Of a DNA stretch of 64,000 nt, positions 45,868-54,883 are shown piece after piece. The translations under genes and the position numbers were made by a program. Every line of letters starts with the position of its first letter. Positions within the stretch are counted from its first letter, which is position 1. The stretch spans positions 1 through 64,000 of the forward strand of contig VEQP01000011.1 in the NCBI GenBank assembly GCA_018883185.1. Reading direction: 5' to 3'. The notes beneath the pieces are model-generated. The model did no database searches. It saw nothing but the letters and a program-made list of their open reading frames with translations, and was not told the DNA's origin. Source of the DNA: Nevskiaceae bacterium (GTDB lineage: Bacteria; Pseudomonadota; Gammaproteobacteria; Steroidobacterales; Steroidobacteraceae).

Positions 45868-47066
45868 ACGACATCAATCAGCAGCGTGACGAGTTCGATG
45901 TGGTTGTGGTGGGCGGTGGACCTTCCGGAGCCACGGCGGCCGACGACTTGGCCAGAGAAGGCTGGCGCGTATTGCTTCTCGATCGGGATGGGCGCATCAA
46001 GCCCTGCGGCGGCGCGGTTCCGCCGCGGCTCGTCGAAGAATTCGCGATTCCCGACGAGTTGCTGGTGGCACGCATCCGCTCGGCGCGCATGGTGTCGCCC
46101 TCTGCCAAAGAAGTCGATATGCCGATCGACGGCGGCTACGTCGGCATGGTCGATCGCGAAGTGTTCGACGAGTGGCTGCGCGTGCGGGCGGAGCGCAGCG
46201 GGGCTGTGCGCGCGCGGGGCACCTTTCTACGCATCAATCGCGATACCGAAGGTGATGCGATCGTCGAGTTTGAGCACAAAGATACCCGTGAAAAAGTCAC
46301 GGTGAGAACGCGCATGGTATTGGGCGCCGACGGAGCACGGTCGGAGGTCGCGCGACAGGCGATCGAGGGCGGTCGTGAGGTGCCGTTCGTCTACGCTTAT
46401 CACGAGATTTTACGCACCCCGAAGGCGACGCCGGGGAACTACGATGGCAGTCGTTGCGACGTCTACTACCAAGGCGAATTGTCGCCCGATTTCTACGCTT
46501 GGATCTTTCCGCACGGCGAAACCATTAGTGCGGGAGCGGGCACCGCGCACAAGGGCTTTTCCATCCGTAACGCTGTCGGAGCCTTGCGACGCAGCGCGGG
46601 GCTCGGTGCGGCCGAGGTCATCCGCCGCGAGGGCGCGCCGATTCCGCTCAAGCCCTTGCGACGATGGGATAACGGTCGCGATGTGCTCGTCTGCGGCGAT
46701 GCAGCTGGGGTGGTGGCCCCCGCCTCGGGCGAGGGTATCTACTACGCCATGGCCTGCGGTCGGATGTCGGCCCGCGCACTCGATCGTTGTCTGCGTACGG
46801 GCAACGCGCACGCTTTGCGAGCGGCGCGCCGCGAGTTCATGTCGGCGCACGGCAGGGTGTTCTGGGTGCTCGGCTTAATGCAGAGATTCTGGTACACCAA
46901 CGACAAACGACGCGAACGCTTCGTCAAAATGTGCCGTGACCCGGACGTGCAGCGTTTGACCTGGGAGGCGTACATGCACAAGCGTCTCGTCCGTCGCCAG
47001 CCCATGGCGCACTTGCGTATCTTCTTCAAGGATTTGGCACATCTGCTCGGTCTGGCGCCGACCTGA
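45864..47066 (+). CDS. bchP: Geranylgeranyl reductase BchP
   Basis: 400 residues, FAD flavoprotein. VVVGGGPSGATAADDL (about 13-28), RIKPCGGAVPPRLVEEF, GYVGMVDREVFDEWLR, and the GDAAGVVAPASGEGIYYAM FAD motif. Reduces the geranylgeranyl tail to phytyl on bacteriochlorophyll a. Confidence 0.95.
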   Translation: MNDINQQRDEFDVVVVGGGPSGATAADDLAREGWRVLLLDRDGRIKPCGGAVPPRLVEEFAIPDELLVARIRSARMVSPSAKEVDMPIDGGYVGMVDREVFDEWLRVRAERSGAVRARGTFLRINRDTEGDAIVEFEHKDTREKVTVRTRMVLGADGARSEVARQAIEGGREVPFVYAYHEILRTPKATPGNYDGSRCDVYYQGELSPDFYAWIFPHGETISAGAGTAHKGFSIRNAVGALRRSAGLGAAEVIRREGAPIPLKPLRRWDNGRDVLVCGDAAGVVAPASGEGIYYAMACGRMSARALDRCLRTGNAHALRAARREFMSAHGRVFWVLGLMQRFWYTNDKRRERFVKMCRDPDVQRLTWEAYMHKRLVRRQPMAHLRIFFKDLAHLLGLAPT

Positions 47067-47086
47067 GCGCCGCGGCAAGGCCATCC

Positions 47087-47371
47087 GTGAACGAAGCTTT
47101 GGCTGCCGGATTCGGCAACGGCAGTCTGCTGCTCGGCATCGTCGTGCTGATTGCGCTCGAAGGCTTGGGTATTTTTTGGCTAGAGCGGCGCGGTCGTAGT
47201 CCGCTCCGGCTCCGCGAAGTGCTTGGCAACCTCGTCTCCGGTGCGGCGCTGATGTTGGCCGTGCGCGCTGCACTGCTCGATGAGCCGTGGACGCTCGTCG
47301 CCGCATGGTTGTTGTGCGCGTTGCTCGCGCACGTGACGGATCTGCTCGTACGCTGGAGGCGCAGCGTCTGA
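47087..47371 (+). CDS. Small membrane protein downstream of bchP
   Basis: 94 residues from GTG 47087. Three hydrophobic segments (about 13-31, 44-62, 66-84) and a basic C-terminus. 20 nt after bchP on the same strand, so likely co-transcribed with bchG-bchP. I do not recognise the family. The ERRGRSPLR loop is the only charged feature. Ends 7 nt before the convergent PhzF gene. Confidence 0.55.
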   Translation: MNEALAAGFGNGSLLLGIVVLIALEGLGIFWLERRGRSPLRLREVLGNLVSGAALMLAVRAALLDEPWTLVAAWLLCALLAHVTDLLVRWRRSV

Positions 47372-47378
47372 CCGATCG

Positions 47379-48281
47379 CTACAGGGTGATTTCGGTCTCG
47401 AACACCAGCGCTGAGCTGCCGATGATCCACACGCCGGCAAGCACCCCGTCGGCGAACTCCAGCTCCACATCGACGCGACCTGGACGGTTCTGGAACTGAC
47501 CTTGGGCGCCCGAGAAATGGGCCTGGTCACCGTTACGTGCCAACACGCCGTGCTGCAGTAGATAGGCGCCGAGCAAACCGTGTGCGTTGCCGCTGACTGG
47601 ATCCTCAGGGATACCGATAGCGGGGCAGAACATGCGCGAGAGCGTGAGGCAGCCTTCGATGTTGGAGTCGGTGGTGAATACGAAGTGTCCCGAGGCACCG
47701 AGCTGTGCCGACAGCGTACTGAGCCGCGCGAAGTCGGGTTTCATCTGCTTGAGCTGCTGAGGCCCGCGCACGCCGATGAGCAGTCGATTGCCCGCGCCAC
47801 CCACGATACGCATTTCGAAACGCGGGTCTAGGTCTGCACTCGAGAGTGCGAGCGCATCGAGCACAGCGAGTCGTTCGCGATCGTTCAACTCGCGCCCCAA
47901 AGGCGGAGCAGGTTGGCGCACGGCGATGCGACGCTCCGCACCCTCTCCGCGGACCTCGATGTCGACGAGGCCTGCTTTTTGACGTTGACGCAGCCGACGC
48001 GGTGCATCGCCCGCCATCGACAGCACATAGTGCGTGGCCACCGTCGCGTGGCCGACGAACGAAGATTCGGTGCGGGGGGTAAAAAACCGCACTCGCAAGT
48101 CGTGGTCGGTGCCGTCAGCGGGCAGCACGAATGCGGTATCGCCGTTGTTGAGCTCGCGGGCAATGGCGAGCATCTCCTCATCGCTCAGCACCTCGGCGCC
48201 CAGCACCACCCCGGCAGGGTTGCCCGTAAACAATTTTTGGGTGAAGGCGTCGACCTGGAAGACGCGGATTGTTCTAGCCAT
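47379..48281 (-). CDS. PhzF-family isomerase/epimerase
   Basis: 300 residues, two-lobed DAP-epimerase-like fold. VDAFTQKLFTGNPAGVVLGA near the N-terminus and GHATVATHYVL, later GIPEDPVSGNAHG, match PhzF. The acidic catalytic position, usually Glu in the first lobe, reads Asp here (NNGDTAF), so activity may differ. Real substrates of most PhzF-like proteins are unknown. Divergent from the thiamine operon. Confidence 0.88.
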   Translation of the reverse strand: MARTIRVFQVDAFTQKLFTGNPAGVVLGAEVLSDEEMLAIARELNNGDTAFVLPADGTDHDLRVRFFTPRTESSFVGHATVATHYVLSMAGDAPRRLRQRQKAGLVDIEVRGEGAERRIAVRQPAPPLGRELNDRERLAVLDALALSSADLDPRFEMRIVGGAGNRLLIGVRGPQQLKQMKPDFARLSTLSAQLGASGHFVFTTDSNIEGCLTLSRMFCPAIGIPEDPVSGNAHGLLGAYLLQHGVLARNGDQAHFSGAQGQFQNRPGRVDVELEFADGVLAGVWIIGSSALVFETEITL

Positions 48282-48394
48282 ATCTTTGACGTCCTGCGGG
48301 TCGCGGCCATCGGCCGCGAAAGGGCGCGATTGTAGGCACTTGCCCGGTCGCTGCCTACCTCCTCGGTAGAGAAAACTCCGAACACTTGCAAACT

Positions 48395-48400
48395 TATGAT
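48395..48400 (+). promoter_or_regulatory. Possible -10 box for the thiamine operon
   Basis: TATGAT in an AT-rich patch of an otherwise GC-rich region, about 20 bp before the TPP riboswitch. No good -35 is 16-18 bp upstream, so this is tentative; another reading uses TTGCAA (48386-48391) with an AT-rich -10 at about 48409. Confidence 0.4.
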
Positions 48401-48418
48401 TTTAATGGAAAATATCGC

Positions 48419-48510
48419 CTACCTAGGGGTGGCCTGAGAGGGCCTGAGACGTCGCATGGGGCGACGAACCCGTTGAACCTGATCCGGTTAGTACCGGCGG
48501 AGGGAGCAGG
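48419..48510 (+). ncRNA. TPP riboswitch (THI element)
   Basis: Conserved thi-box landmarks in order: GGGGTGGCCTGAGAG, CTGAGAC, a variable hairpin (GTCGC-ATGG-GGCGAC, P3a-like), ACCCGTTGAACCTGATC, CGGTTAGTACCGG and CGGAGGGAG. The 3' strand (GGAGGGAGCAGG) ends 3 nt before the start codon and contains the ribosome-binding site. TPP binding should therefore block translation of the TonB receptor. No terminator stem or T-run is seen. Confidence 0.95.
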
Positions 48511-48512
48511 TA

Positions 48513-50567
48513 ATGCACAGATCTATCATCTTTCTCTTCATTGCGCTCGCCGTCCTGCAGCCCGTGGGCGCGAGTGAAACCGGTGCCTCGAGTGCGCTGC
48601 AGGAAGTTGTCGTCACCGCCACCTTGCGTCCTCTGCCCGCGCTCGAGTTGCCCGCCAGCGTGACGGTGCTCGAGGAGGGCACGCTGCGTGCCGCGGGCCT
48701 GCAACATTGGCAGGACGTGCTGCCGATGGTGCCCAACCTCAATTGGGCGTCGGGCAGTTCCCGGCCCCGCTATTTCCAGTTGCGCGGCATTGGCGAGACG
48801 GATCAGTGGCAGGGCGCGCCGAACCCTTCGGTCGGTTTCCTGATCGACGGCATGGATTTCTCCGGTATCGGCATGCCGGCGACGTTGCTCGATTTAGGCC
48901 AAGCCGAAGTGCTGCGCGGTCCACAAGGCACCACGCTTGGGGCCAACGCGCTGGCGGGTTTGATCAATCTGTCGACCCGCCGCCCGGAGCTCGCGCCCGA
49001 GTTGAGTCTGCAAGCGAGTGGTGGTGGCGAGGCGACTCGATCACTCGGTGTGGTGGCGGGCGGAGGCCTCGCGGAATCCTCCGAAACGGCTTGGCGTGCC
49101 GTCATGCAGCGCTTTCGTAGCGATGGCTCGCGGCGCAATTTGACGCTTGATCGCAACGATACCAACGGTTTCGACGAGACGACGCTGCGCGCCCGACTCG
49201 GCACCCGGCTCGGTGAGTCGTGGCGGGCGGATGTGTCTACACTCTGGGTCGATATCGACAATGGCTTCGATGCCTTCGCTATCGACAATTCGCGGCGTAC
49301 CCGTTCGGATGATCCGGGGCGCGACGCGCAACGCTCGCGCGGCGCCTCCGTCACGCTCGTGCGCAGCGGCGAGTCGATCGAGTTTCGAAGCCAGACGGCG
49401 CTGGTCGCGGCGGATATCACGTACTCGTTCGATGGCGACTGGGGTGCCGATCCCGACTACGATTTCACCTCGCGTTTTCTGCGCCAGCGCGACAGCGTGT
49501 CGCAAGACCTGCGATGGTTGTCGAGTGCTGCGCAGGGTGGTTGGAGCTGGCTCGCCGGTCTCTACGGGTTACGCCTGGCAGAGACCAACGATCAACTCGA
49601 TCTCTACGGCGGGGAGGTCTATCGCGCGCTCATCAGCGACTATCGATCTGAGACTGTCGCAGCGTACGGGCAGTTGACCCAAGACTGGTCCGAGGCGTGG
49701 AGTTTGAGCGCTGGCTTGCGCCTCGAGCAGCGCAGCGCCCGGTATCGCGATACCGATGGCAGTGCGTTGTCGCCTGGCGAGAACATGTACGGTGGCAACG
49801 TCTCGTTGCAGTATCGTCCGCGCGCGACTCAAAGAATGTATCTAACCCTGGCGCGCGGCTACAAGGGCGGCGGCTTCAATATTGGCGCCGCAATCCCCGC
49901 GGCACGTCGCGGCTATACCCCCGAGTTGCTGCACAGTGTCGAAGTCGGAGTGAAAGGGCAGGACGACGCGCGTCGCCTCGACTACTCCGCCGCCGTGTTC
50001 TACATGCAGCGCAGTGAGCAGCAGGTGAGCACTTCGGCGCAACTCGATCCCGGCGACCCGCTGTCGTTCATCTACCTCACCGACAATGCCGCGCGGGGTG
50101 TCAATTGGGGGCTTGAAGCAGCTGCCGCATTCAGGCTCGCTCGTTACTGGAGCATCAGTGGCACGCTCGGCATCCTCAAGACGCGTTTCGTCGACTATGT
50201 CGTCGGCGATCGATCGCTGAACGGCAGGGCGCAGGCACACGCGCCGCAGTATCAAGTGTCGGCGTCGGTGGAGTATCGGCGGCCGCAAGGTTGGTTCGCT
50301 CGAGCCGATGCGCAGCGCGTGGCGGCGTTTTTCTTCAGCGATAGCCACGACCAGCGCTCCGCGCCGTATACGCTGCTCAACCTCAAAGCCGGATATGCCA
50401 CGCCGCGTTGGAGCATCGATGTCTGGGTGCGCAACGCCCTGAATGAGACCTACGCGCAGCGGGGATTTTTCTTTGGCAATGAACCACCCGACTTCCCCGA
50501 TAAGCTGTATGTTCAGCAGGCCGACCCGCGAGTGGCGGGCATGACTCTCAACTGGACAGTGCATTGA
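48513..50567 (+). CDS. TonB-dependent receptor, probably for thiamine
   Basis: 684 residues: signal peptide (about 1-20), TonB box LQEVVVTA (about 30-37), plug domain with the RYFQLRGIGE and LRGPQGTTLGANALAGLINL motifs (60-170), then the 22-strand barrel with RGYKGGGFNIGA. Family alone does not give the substrate; the TPP riboswitch directly upstream and the downstream PnuC-like transporter and kinase indicate thiamine or a precursor. TTGA overlap with the next gene. Confidence 0.9.
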   Translation: MHRSIIFLFIALAVLQPVGASETGASSALQEVVVTATLRPLPALELPASVTVLEEGTLRAAGLQHWQDVLPMVPNLNWASGSSRPRYFQLRGIGETDQWQGAPNPSVGFLIDGMDFSGIGMPATLLDLGQAEVLRGPQGTTLGANALAGLINLSTRRPELAPELSLQASGGGEATRSLGVVAGGGLAESSETAWRAVMQRFRSDGSRRNLTLDRNDTNGFDETTLRARLGTRLGESWRADVSTLWVDIDNGFDAFAIDNSRRTRSDDPGRDAQRSRGASVTLVRSGESIEFRSQTALVAADITYSFDGDWGADPDYDFTSRFLRQRDSVSQDLRWLSSAAQGGWSWLAGLYGLRLAETNDQLDLYGGEVYRALISDYRSETVAAYGQLTQDWSEAWSLSAGLRLEQRSARYRDTDGSALSPGENMYGGNVSLQYRPRATQRMYLTLARGYKGGGFNIGAAIPAARRGYTPELLHSVEVGVKGQDDARRLDYSAAVFYMQRSEQQVSTSAQLDPGDPLSFIYLTDNAARGVNWGLEAAAAFRLARYWSISGTLGILKTRFVDYVVGDRSLNGRAQAHAPQYQVSASVEYRRPQGWFARADAQRVAAFFFSDSHDQRSAPYTLLNLKAGYATPRWSIDVWVRNALNETYAQRGFFFGNEPPDFPDKLYVQQADPRVAGMTLNWTVH

Positions 50568-51163
50568 TCGACACGGTGTTGCAGTCCATCGGCGCATCGC
50601 TGCGTGCCGCATCACCCCTCGAGCACGTCGCCTTGTTCGCCGGGCTCGGCTACGCGCTGCTCGCCGTTCGTCGGGATCATCGCGCCTGGGTCTTTGGTGC
50701 GTTGTCTTCGGGTCTGCTGGCGTGGCTCGCCGCGGGTGCGGCGTTGCCGTTGCAGGCGATATTGCAATCACTGTACGTACTGATGGCGATCTACGGTTTC
50801 GTGCGTTGGTCGCGCGAGTCGGCAGGCGCGCGTGCGCTGACCGTGCACCGCTGGCCAATTCGGGCGCACGTTTTGTCGGTGCTGCTGATCCTTCTGCTGA
50901 CGTTGTTGGTGGCGCCGACCCTCGGTCGTTACACGGCAGCGGCATGGCCGTATCTCGATACGCTGGTGACGGGGCTCAGTCTGCTGGCGACCTGGTTGAC
51001 CGCACGGGCGGTGCTGGAAAATTGGTTGTATTGGTTCGTCGTCAACCTGTTGTCGATGTTCCTGTACGGATCGCAGGGCCTGGTTTTCGTGAGCCTGCTC
51101 TACGTCGTCTATTTCGTGATCGCCATCGCGGGTTGGCGCGCCTGGCGCCGGGCTATCGCGTGA
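50564..51163 (+). CDS. pnuT: PnuC/PnuT-family transporter, probably thiamine uptake
   Basis: 199 residues, about seven TM segments. The NWLYWFVVN motif and YVLMAIYGFVRW correspond to the W-x3-W and substrate-stacking regions of PnuC-type facilitators. The start is TTG 50564, overlapping the receptor stop. In a TPP-riboswitch operon PnuC homologues are PnuT (thiamine). Facilitated uptake would be driven by phosphorylation of the vitamin by the next gene product. Confidence 0.88.
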   Translation: MIDTVLQSIGASLRAASPLEHVALFAGLGYALLAVRRDHRAWVFGALSSGLLAWLAAGAALPLQAILQSLYVLMAIYGFVRWSRESAGARALTVHRWPIRAHVLSVLLILLLTLLVAPTLGRYTAAAWPYLDTLVTGLSLLATWLTARAVLENWLYWFVVNLLSMFLYGSQGLVFVSLLYVVYFVIAIAGWRAWRRAIA

Positions 51164-51173
51164 GGGGCTACGT

Positions 51174-51935
51174 TTGACCGGCGTCGCCGCCCCGCCGCGC
51201 CTCAACCGGATCCAACGGCTGAGTGAGGGCGGCTGCGACATCGTGCGTCGACACTGGGTGGCGGATGTCGTCGCGGAGTCTTTGGGTGCCGATCGGCTCG
51301 TCGAACTCACTGCGCAGCGTATGGCGGCCTCGTCGGGTCTTGCGCCGCCTGTGCTGGCCGTGGATTTCGAGGCCGGTTGGATGAGCATGCCCTTCATCTC
51401 GGGTGTGCAGCTCGGTGCGGATTGGTGGCATGACGAGAGCAGCGCCGCGCCTGTACTCGGACTGCTCGAGGTCTTGCGCGCCCTACCTGCGGAACAACTT
51501 CCGGTGGTTCATTTGGCCGATCGAGCGAGTAGTCTGCAGCGCCGACTCGCGGGGCTTGCGCCAGATGTGGCGCAGCGCTGGGAGCAGCCACTCGAGCGTT
51601 GCATACGCGAGTGGGGGAGCGAGCCTGGGTTGGCGCACCGGGAGCTCGATTGTTTTGTGCATGGCGACGTCTCGACCGACAATCTGCTGTGCCAGGGCGA
51701 CGGGCGGCTGGTGCTGCTCGATTTCGAGTACGCCCATCGTGGGCACCGTCTGGAGGATCTGGCGGGGCTCGTGGTCAGCGGCGCGGTTGAGCCCCGCCGC
51801 TGGATGAGCTGGGTGCCGGGGCAGCAGCACATGCTTTTCGCGACCTTGGTTCGGACGAGGACGCTGCTCGATGGCCTCTGGACCGACCTGGCACGGGCCA
51901 TGACTGGAAACGCTGCGGCAGCCCGGGCACACTAG
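51174..51935 (+). CDS. Phosphotransferase-family kinase, probably thiamine kinase
   Basis: 253 residues, APH/choline-kinase fold. Brenner motif VHGDVSTDNLL (about 160-170), and DFEYAHRGHRLEDLAGLV (metal-binding DFE, about 182-199). N-terminal segment resembles ThiK-like proteins. Start TTG 51174, 10 nt after pnuT. Context implies phosphorylation of imported thiamine to trap it. Confidence 0.82.
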   Translation: MTGVAAPPRLNRIQRLSEGGCDIVRRHWVADVVAESLGADRLVELTAQRMAASSGLAPPVLAVDFEAGWMSMPFISGVQLGADWWHDESSAAPVLGLLEVLRALPAEQLPVVHLADRASSLQRRLAGLAPDVAQRWEQPLERCIREWGSEPGLAHRELDCFVHGDVSTDNLLCQGDGRLVLLDFEYAHRGHRLEDLAGLVVSGAVEPRRWMSWVPGQQHMLFATLVRTRTLLDGLWTDLARAMTGNAAAARAH

Positions 51936-51968
51936 CGACCCTCCAAGCAGCCGCGTCAGGATTTGCCC

Positions 51969-52283
51969 ATGCCTTTGCTGAAAGTCGTCGACCGTGACGG
52001 TCGCGAGCACGATGTCCCCGCACGCTCCGGTCAGAAGTTGATGGAAACTCTGCGGGAACTCGACTATGGAATCTCGGCGATTTGCGGCGGCATGTGTTCC
52101 TGCGCGACCTGCCACGTCTACATTGATGCCGACTGGGCAGCGAAGATTCCGGCGGCGATGTCGGATGAGCGTGAGCTCATCGCTGAGTTGTCGCATCATA
52201 AGAGCGGCTCACGCCTGTCCTGTCAGATCGAGATGACCGACGCGCTGGATGGCCTGCGCGTGACCATCGCGCCAGACGAGTAA
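51969..52283 (+). CDS. 2Fe-2S ferredoxin (adrenodoxin/putidaredoxin type)
   Basis: 104 residues from ATG 51969. Cluster cysteines follow the adrenodoxin pattern: CGGMCSCATC (first Cys, sixth-position Cys, then Cys three later) and SRLSCQI. GMCSCATCHVY is the classic putidaredoxin/ISC-Fdx loop. It donates electrons to P450s or Fe-S assembly. No reductase gene lies beside it; the P450 at 17880 is a conceivable partner. Confidence 0.93.
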   Translation: MPLLKVVDRDGREHDVPARSGQKLMETLRELDYGISAICGGMCSCATCHVYIDADWAAKIPAAMSDERELIAELSHHKSGSRLSCQIEMTDALDGLRVTIAPDE

Positions 52284-52303
52284 GCCCAACGGGGGGGTCT
52301 GCC

Positions 52304-52723
52304 ATGGATTGGTTTGTGGTGTTTCTCATCGCGGGAGCGGGCATCGCCGTGTGGCGCATCGTCTATCAGGTGCGCCGTGCTGCCGCCGTCAAGGTCGATG
52401 ACTGGGACACGCGGCTGATCGAGCGTTTGCGACGCAGCGGCGCTGACCCATTCCGCCCCGTAGAAGTGGATTTTTTTGTTGCCATGCCAACGCGCGAGCA
52501 GGCCGAACAACTTGCCGCCCAGCTAAGCGCTGAAGGTTATGCGGCCGACGTGCGTGACCTACCTGACAGCGCCGATTTACCCTACAGCGTGCACGCCCAG
52601 CGTGCCTTGCAGCTCAACGCCGACGCCATCCGCTCGATTTCGGGGCGGCTCCGCGAATTAGCGGCGTCAGGCGGTGGTCGGTACGACGGCTGGGCCCCCG
52701 GTCCGCCGAAGGCGACGAACTGA
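52304..52723 (+). CDS. RraB-family (ribonuclease E inhibitor-like) protein
   Basis: 139 residues: N-terminal TM (about 3-20), then an RraB-like ACT-type domain ending in HAQRALQLNADAIRSISGRLRELAASGGGRYDGW, a strong family tail. E. coli RraB lacks the TM; membrane-anchored versions are known in relatives. 20 nt after the ferredoxin gene. Confidence 0.82.
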   Translation: MDWFVVFLIAGAGIAVWRIVYQVRRAAAVKVDDWDTRLIERLRRSGADPFRPVEVDFFVAMPTREQAEQLAAQLSAEGYAADVRDLPDSADLPYSVHAQRALQLNADAIRSISGRLRELAASGGGRYDGWAPGPPKATN

Positions 52724-53473
52724 CTAGCGCCGCTCGGTCTGCCGGCGCACCGCGTCAGCGGCCGCCTGAATCGCTGCGGCATCGCCGAGGTAGCGGCGGC
52801 TCACCGGCCGAAGTTGCTCGTCGAGCTCGTAAAGCAGCGGGACGCCGGTCGGAATGTTGAGCTCGACGATCTCTCGCTCCGCGACGTTGTCGAGCATTTT
52901 CACCATGGCACGCAAGCTGTTGCCGTGCGCCGTGACGAGCACGTTACGTCCGGCGCGCAGTTCGACGGCGATGCGCGACTCCCAGAATGGCTGCACGCGT
53001 GCGAGCGTGTCTTTCAAAGATTCTGTGGCCGGCAGCAGCGCGGGATCGATGCCCGCATAGCGCAAGTCGTGTCGCGGGTGACGCGGGTCGTCGAGCGCCA
53101 GCGCCGGCGGCGGGATGTCGTAGCTGCGGCGCCAGATCTTGACCTGCGCCTCGCCGTGTTTGGCCACCGTTTCGGCTTTATTAAGGCCCTGTAGTGCGCC
53201 GTAATGCCGCTCGTTGAGGCGCCAGCTCCGCTCGACCGGCAGCCACATCCGATCCATTTCGTCCAACATGATCCAAAGCGTACGGATGGCTCGCTTGAGC
53301 ATCGAAGTAAAGGCAACGTCGACGGCGAGTTGCTCACGCAACAGCTCGCGTCCTGCTGCGGCGGCCTCCAGACGACCCTGCGGTGACAGGTCGACATCGT
53401 GCCAACCTGTGAAAAGATTTTCGACGTTCCAGATGCTCTGGCCGTGACGCACTAGGATCAGTTTGCCGGGCAC
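52724..53473 (-). CDS. gpmA: 2,3-bisphosphoglycerate-dependent phosphoglycerate mutase
   Basis: 249 residues. Glycolytic interconversion of 3- and 2-phosphoglycerate. Catalytic [10 protein letters not shown] (His10), the R-ER-YG motif as [14 protein letters not shown], and [11 protein letters not shown] with the second His. The start is GTG 53473, behind an excellent AAAGGAGG site. Confidence 0.95.
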   Translation of the reverse strand: MPGKLILVRHGQSIWNVENLFTGWHDVDLSPQGRLEAAAAGRELLREQLAVDVAFTSMLKRAIRTLWIMLDEMDRMWLPVERSWRLNERHYGALQGLNKAETVAKHGEAQVKIWRRSYDIPPPALALDDPRHPRHDLRYAGIDPALLPATESLKDTLARVQPFWESRIAVELRAGRNVLVTAHGNSLRAMVKMLDNVAEREIVELNIPTGVPLLYELDEQLRPVSRRYLGDAAAIQAAADAVRRQTERR

Positions 53474-53512
53474 GATGAGGCCTCCTTTAGGCGCTGCGAA
53501 GCGCCGCGAATG

Positions 53513-54883
53513 CTAACACGCGCGGGGTATTTGGATGCGCACCCGTAGCCCGCAGGGCGTGGCGGGTTCGGCGTGAATCCACCCCTCGTGGGCGGTGAAC
53601 ACACGACGCGCGATGGCGAGGCCAAGTCCCGTGCCGGTGCTATCGTCGCCCGCGGGCGCAAGGCGAGTGTAGGGCTCGAAAATCCGCTCGAGCATGTCGC
53701 TCGGTACGCCGGGGCCACGATCTTCGATGCTGACCGTCACGATGTCGATCGGTGGCTCACCGAGTGATTGTTCGGATGTGGCGCGGATGTCGATGCGGGT
53801 GTCGGGCGGTGCATGACGAATGGCATTGCGCAGGATGTTCTCGAAGCCACTGCGTAGCAGCGCCGGGTCACCGACTACAGTTAGATCAGGGGTTGCCTCC
53901 AGCGCCAAAAGCACCTCGCGAGTACCCGCCTCGACCCTTTCGTCTTCAACCAGCGTGTGCAGCAACTCATCGATGCGCAGCAAATGTTTGGCGCGAATGG
54001 GCTCTGCCTCAAGACGCGTGAAGCGCAATACATCGCCGATGGCCTGATTCATGCGCTCGAGTTCGGTGACGATGCGAGCGTGTTCGATGGCGGGCAGCGG
54101 CTGCTTGCGCTCTGCCAGGGCCAGCGCAGCCTGCAGCCGCGCCAGCGGCGAGCGCAGTTCGTGCGACATGTCCCGCATCAGTTGCTGCCGTGACGCTAGC
54201 AGACGCTCGATGCGCTCGGCCATCCCGTCGACATCCCGCGCGAGCGCTCCGAGTTCGTCGCCGCGTGCCGTGACCGCGGTTGGCGCGCGCGCGGCCACTT
54301 CGCCTTTAGCGACGCTGCGCACGGTGAGTTGCAATTCCCGAATGGGCTTGCCGAGGGCCCGAGCGATCAGTGCGGCCACTACGGCAATGACGATCAATGC
54401 TGCGGCGAGCAGGGCAATGAGCGTCGCCGCGTTGCCCCAGGGTGCGATGCGCTCAGGCAGCAGAAGGAACGCGTAGCGTGTGCCATCGGCAGCGACGAGC
54501 AGGGGAGCGAGGCGGATCGGACTGAAATTTCGCTCGTCACTGCGCACGGCGGCGAGCACGAAGCGCTCGACGAAGCGTCGATAGTTCGCAGGCAGTGCCT
54601 TGCCGGCGACATCGCGCCCCTCGGCATCGAGGATGTAAAGCACCACGCCGTCGGGAACGGTGCGCGGGTCCGTCATCCATTCGCGCAGCGCTGAAGGTCC
54701 GCCGCTCGCGAGGATCTGCGCGGCATCGCGCCCCAAGGTGCCCTCGCGGGCAAGCAGATAATTTTCCAATTGCTGGGATGCGATCAGTGCGAGGCTCGCG
54801 AGGGCGAGCAGCACGAAGCCGACGATGGCGGCCCCGATGTACACCGCCATGCGCACGTAGAGCCGCGACACTCGTCGCATCAT
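53513..54883 (-). CDS. Sensor histidine kinase (CpxA-like)
   Basis: 456 residues. TM1 at about 12-33, periplasmic sensor region (40-145), TM2 (150-170), HAMP (170-225), H-box HELRSPLARL (about 240-249), N-box NILRNAIRHAPPD, G1 DRGPGVP and G2 GTGLGLAIARR. The sensor region has no Cys and no known domain. 4-nt overlap with the response regulator upstream. Confidence 0.92.
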   Translation of the reverse strand: MMRRVSRLYVRMAVYIGAAIVGFVLLALASLALIASQQLENYLLAREGTLGRDAAQILASGGPSALREWMTDPRTVPDGVVLYILDAEGRDVAGKALPANYRRFVERFVLAAVRSDERNFSPIRLAPLLVAADGTRYAFLLLPERIAPWGNAATLIALLAAALIVIAVVAALIARALGKPIRELQLTVRSVAKGEVAARAPTAVTARGDELGALARDVDGMAERIERLLASRQQLMRDMSHELRSPLARLQAALALAERKQPLPAIEHARIVTELERMNQAIGDVLRFTRLEAEPIRAKHLLRIDELLHTLVEDERVEAGTREVLLALEATPDLTVVGDPALLRSGFENILRNAIRHAPPDTRIDIRATSEQSLGEPPIDIVTVSIEDRGPGVPSDMLERIFEPYTRLAPAGDDSTGTGLGLAIARRVFTAHEGWIHAEPATPCGLRVRIQIPRAC

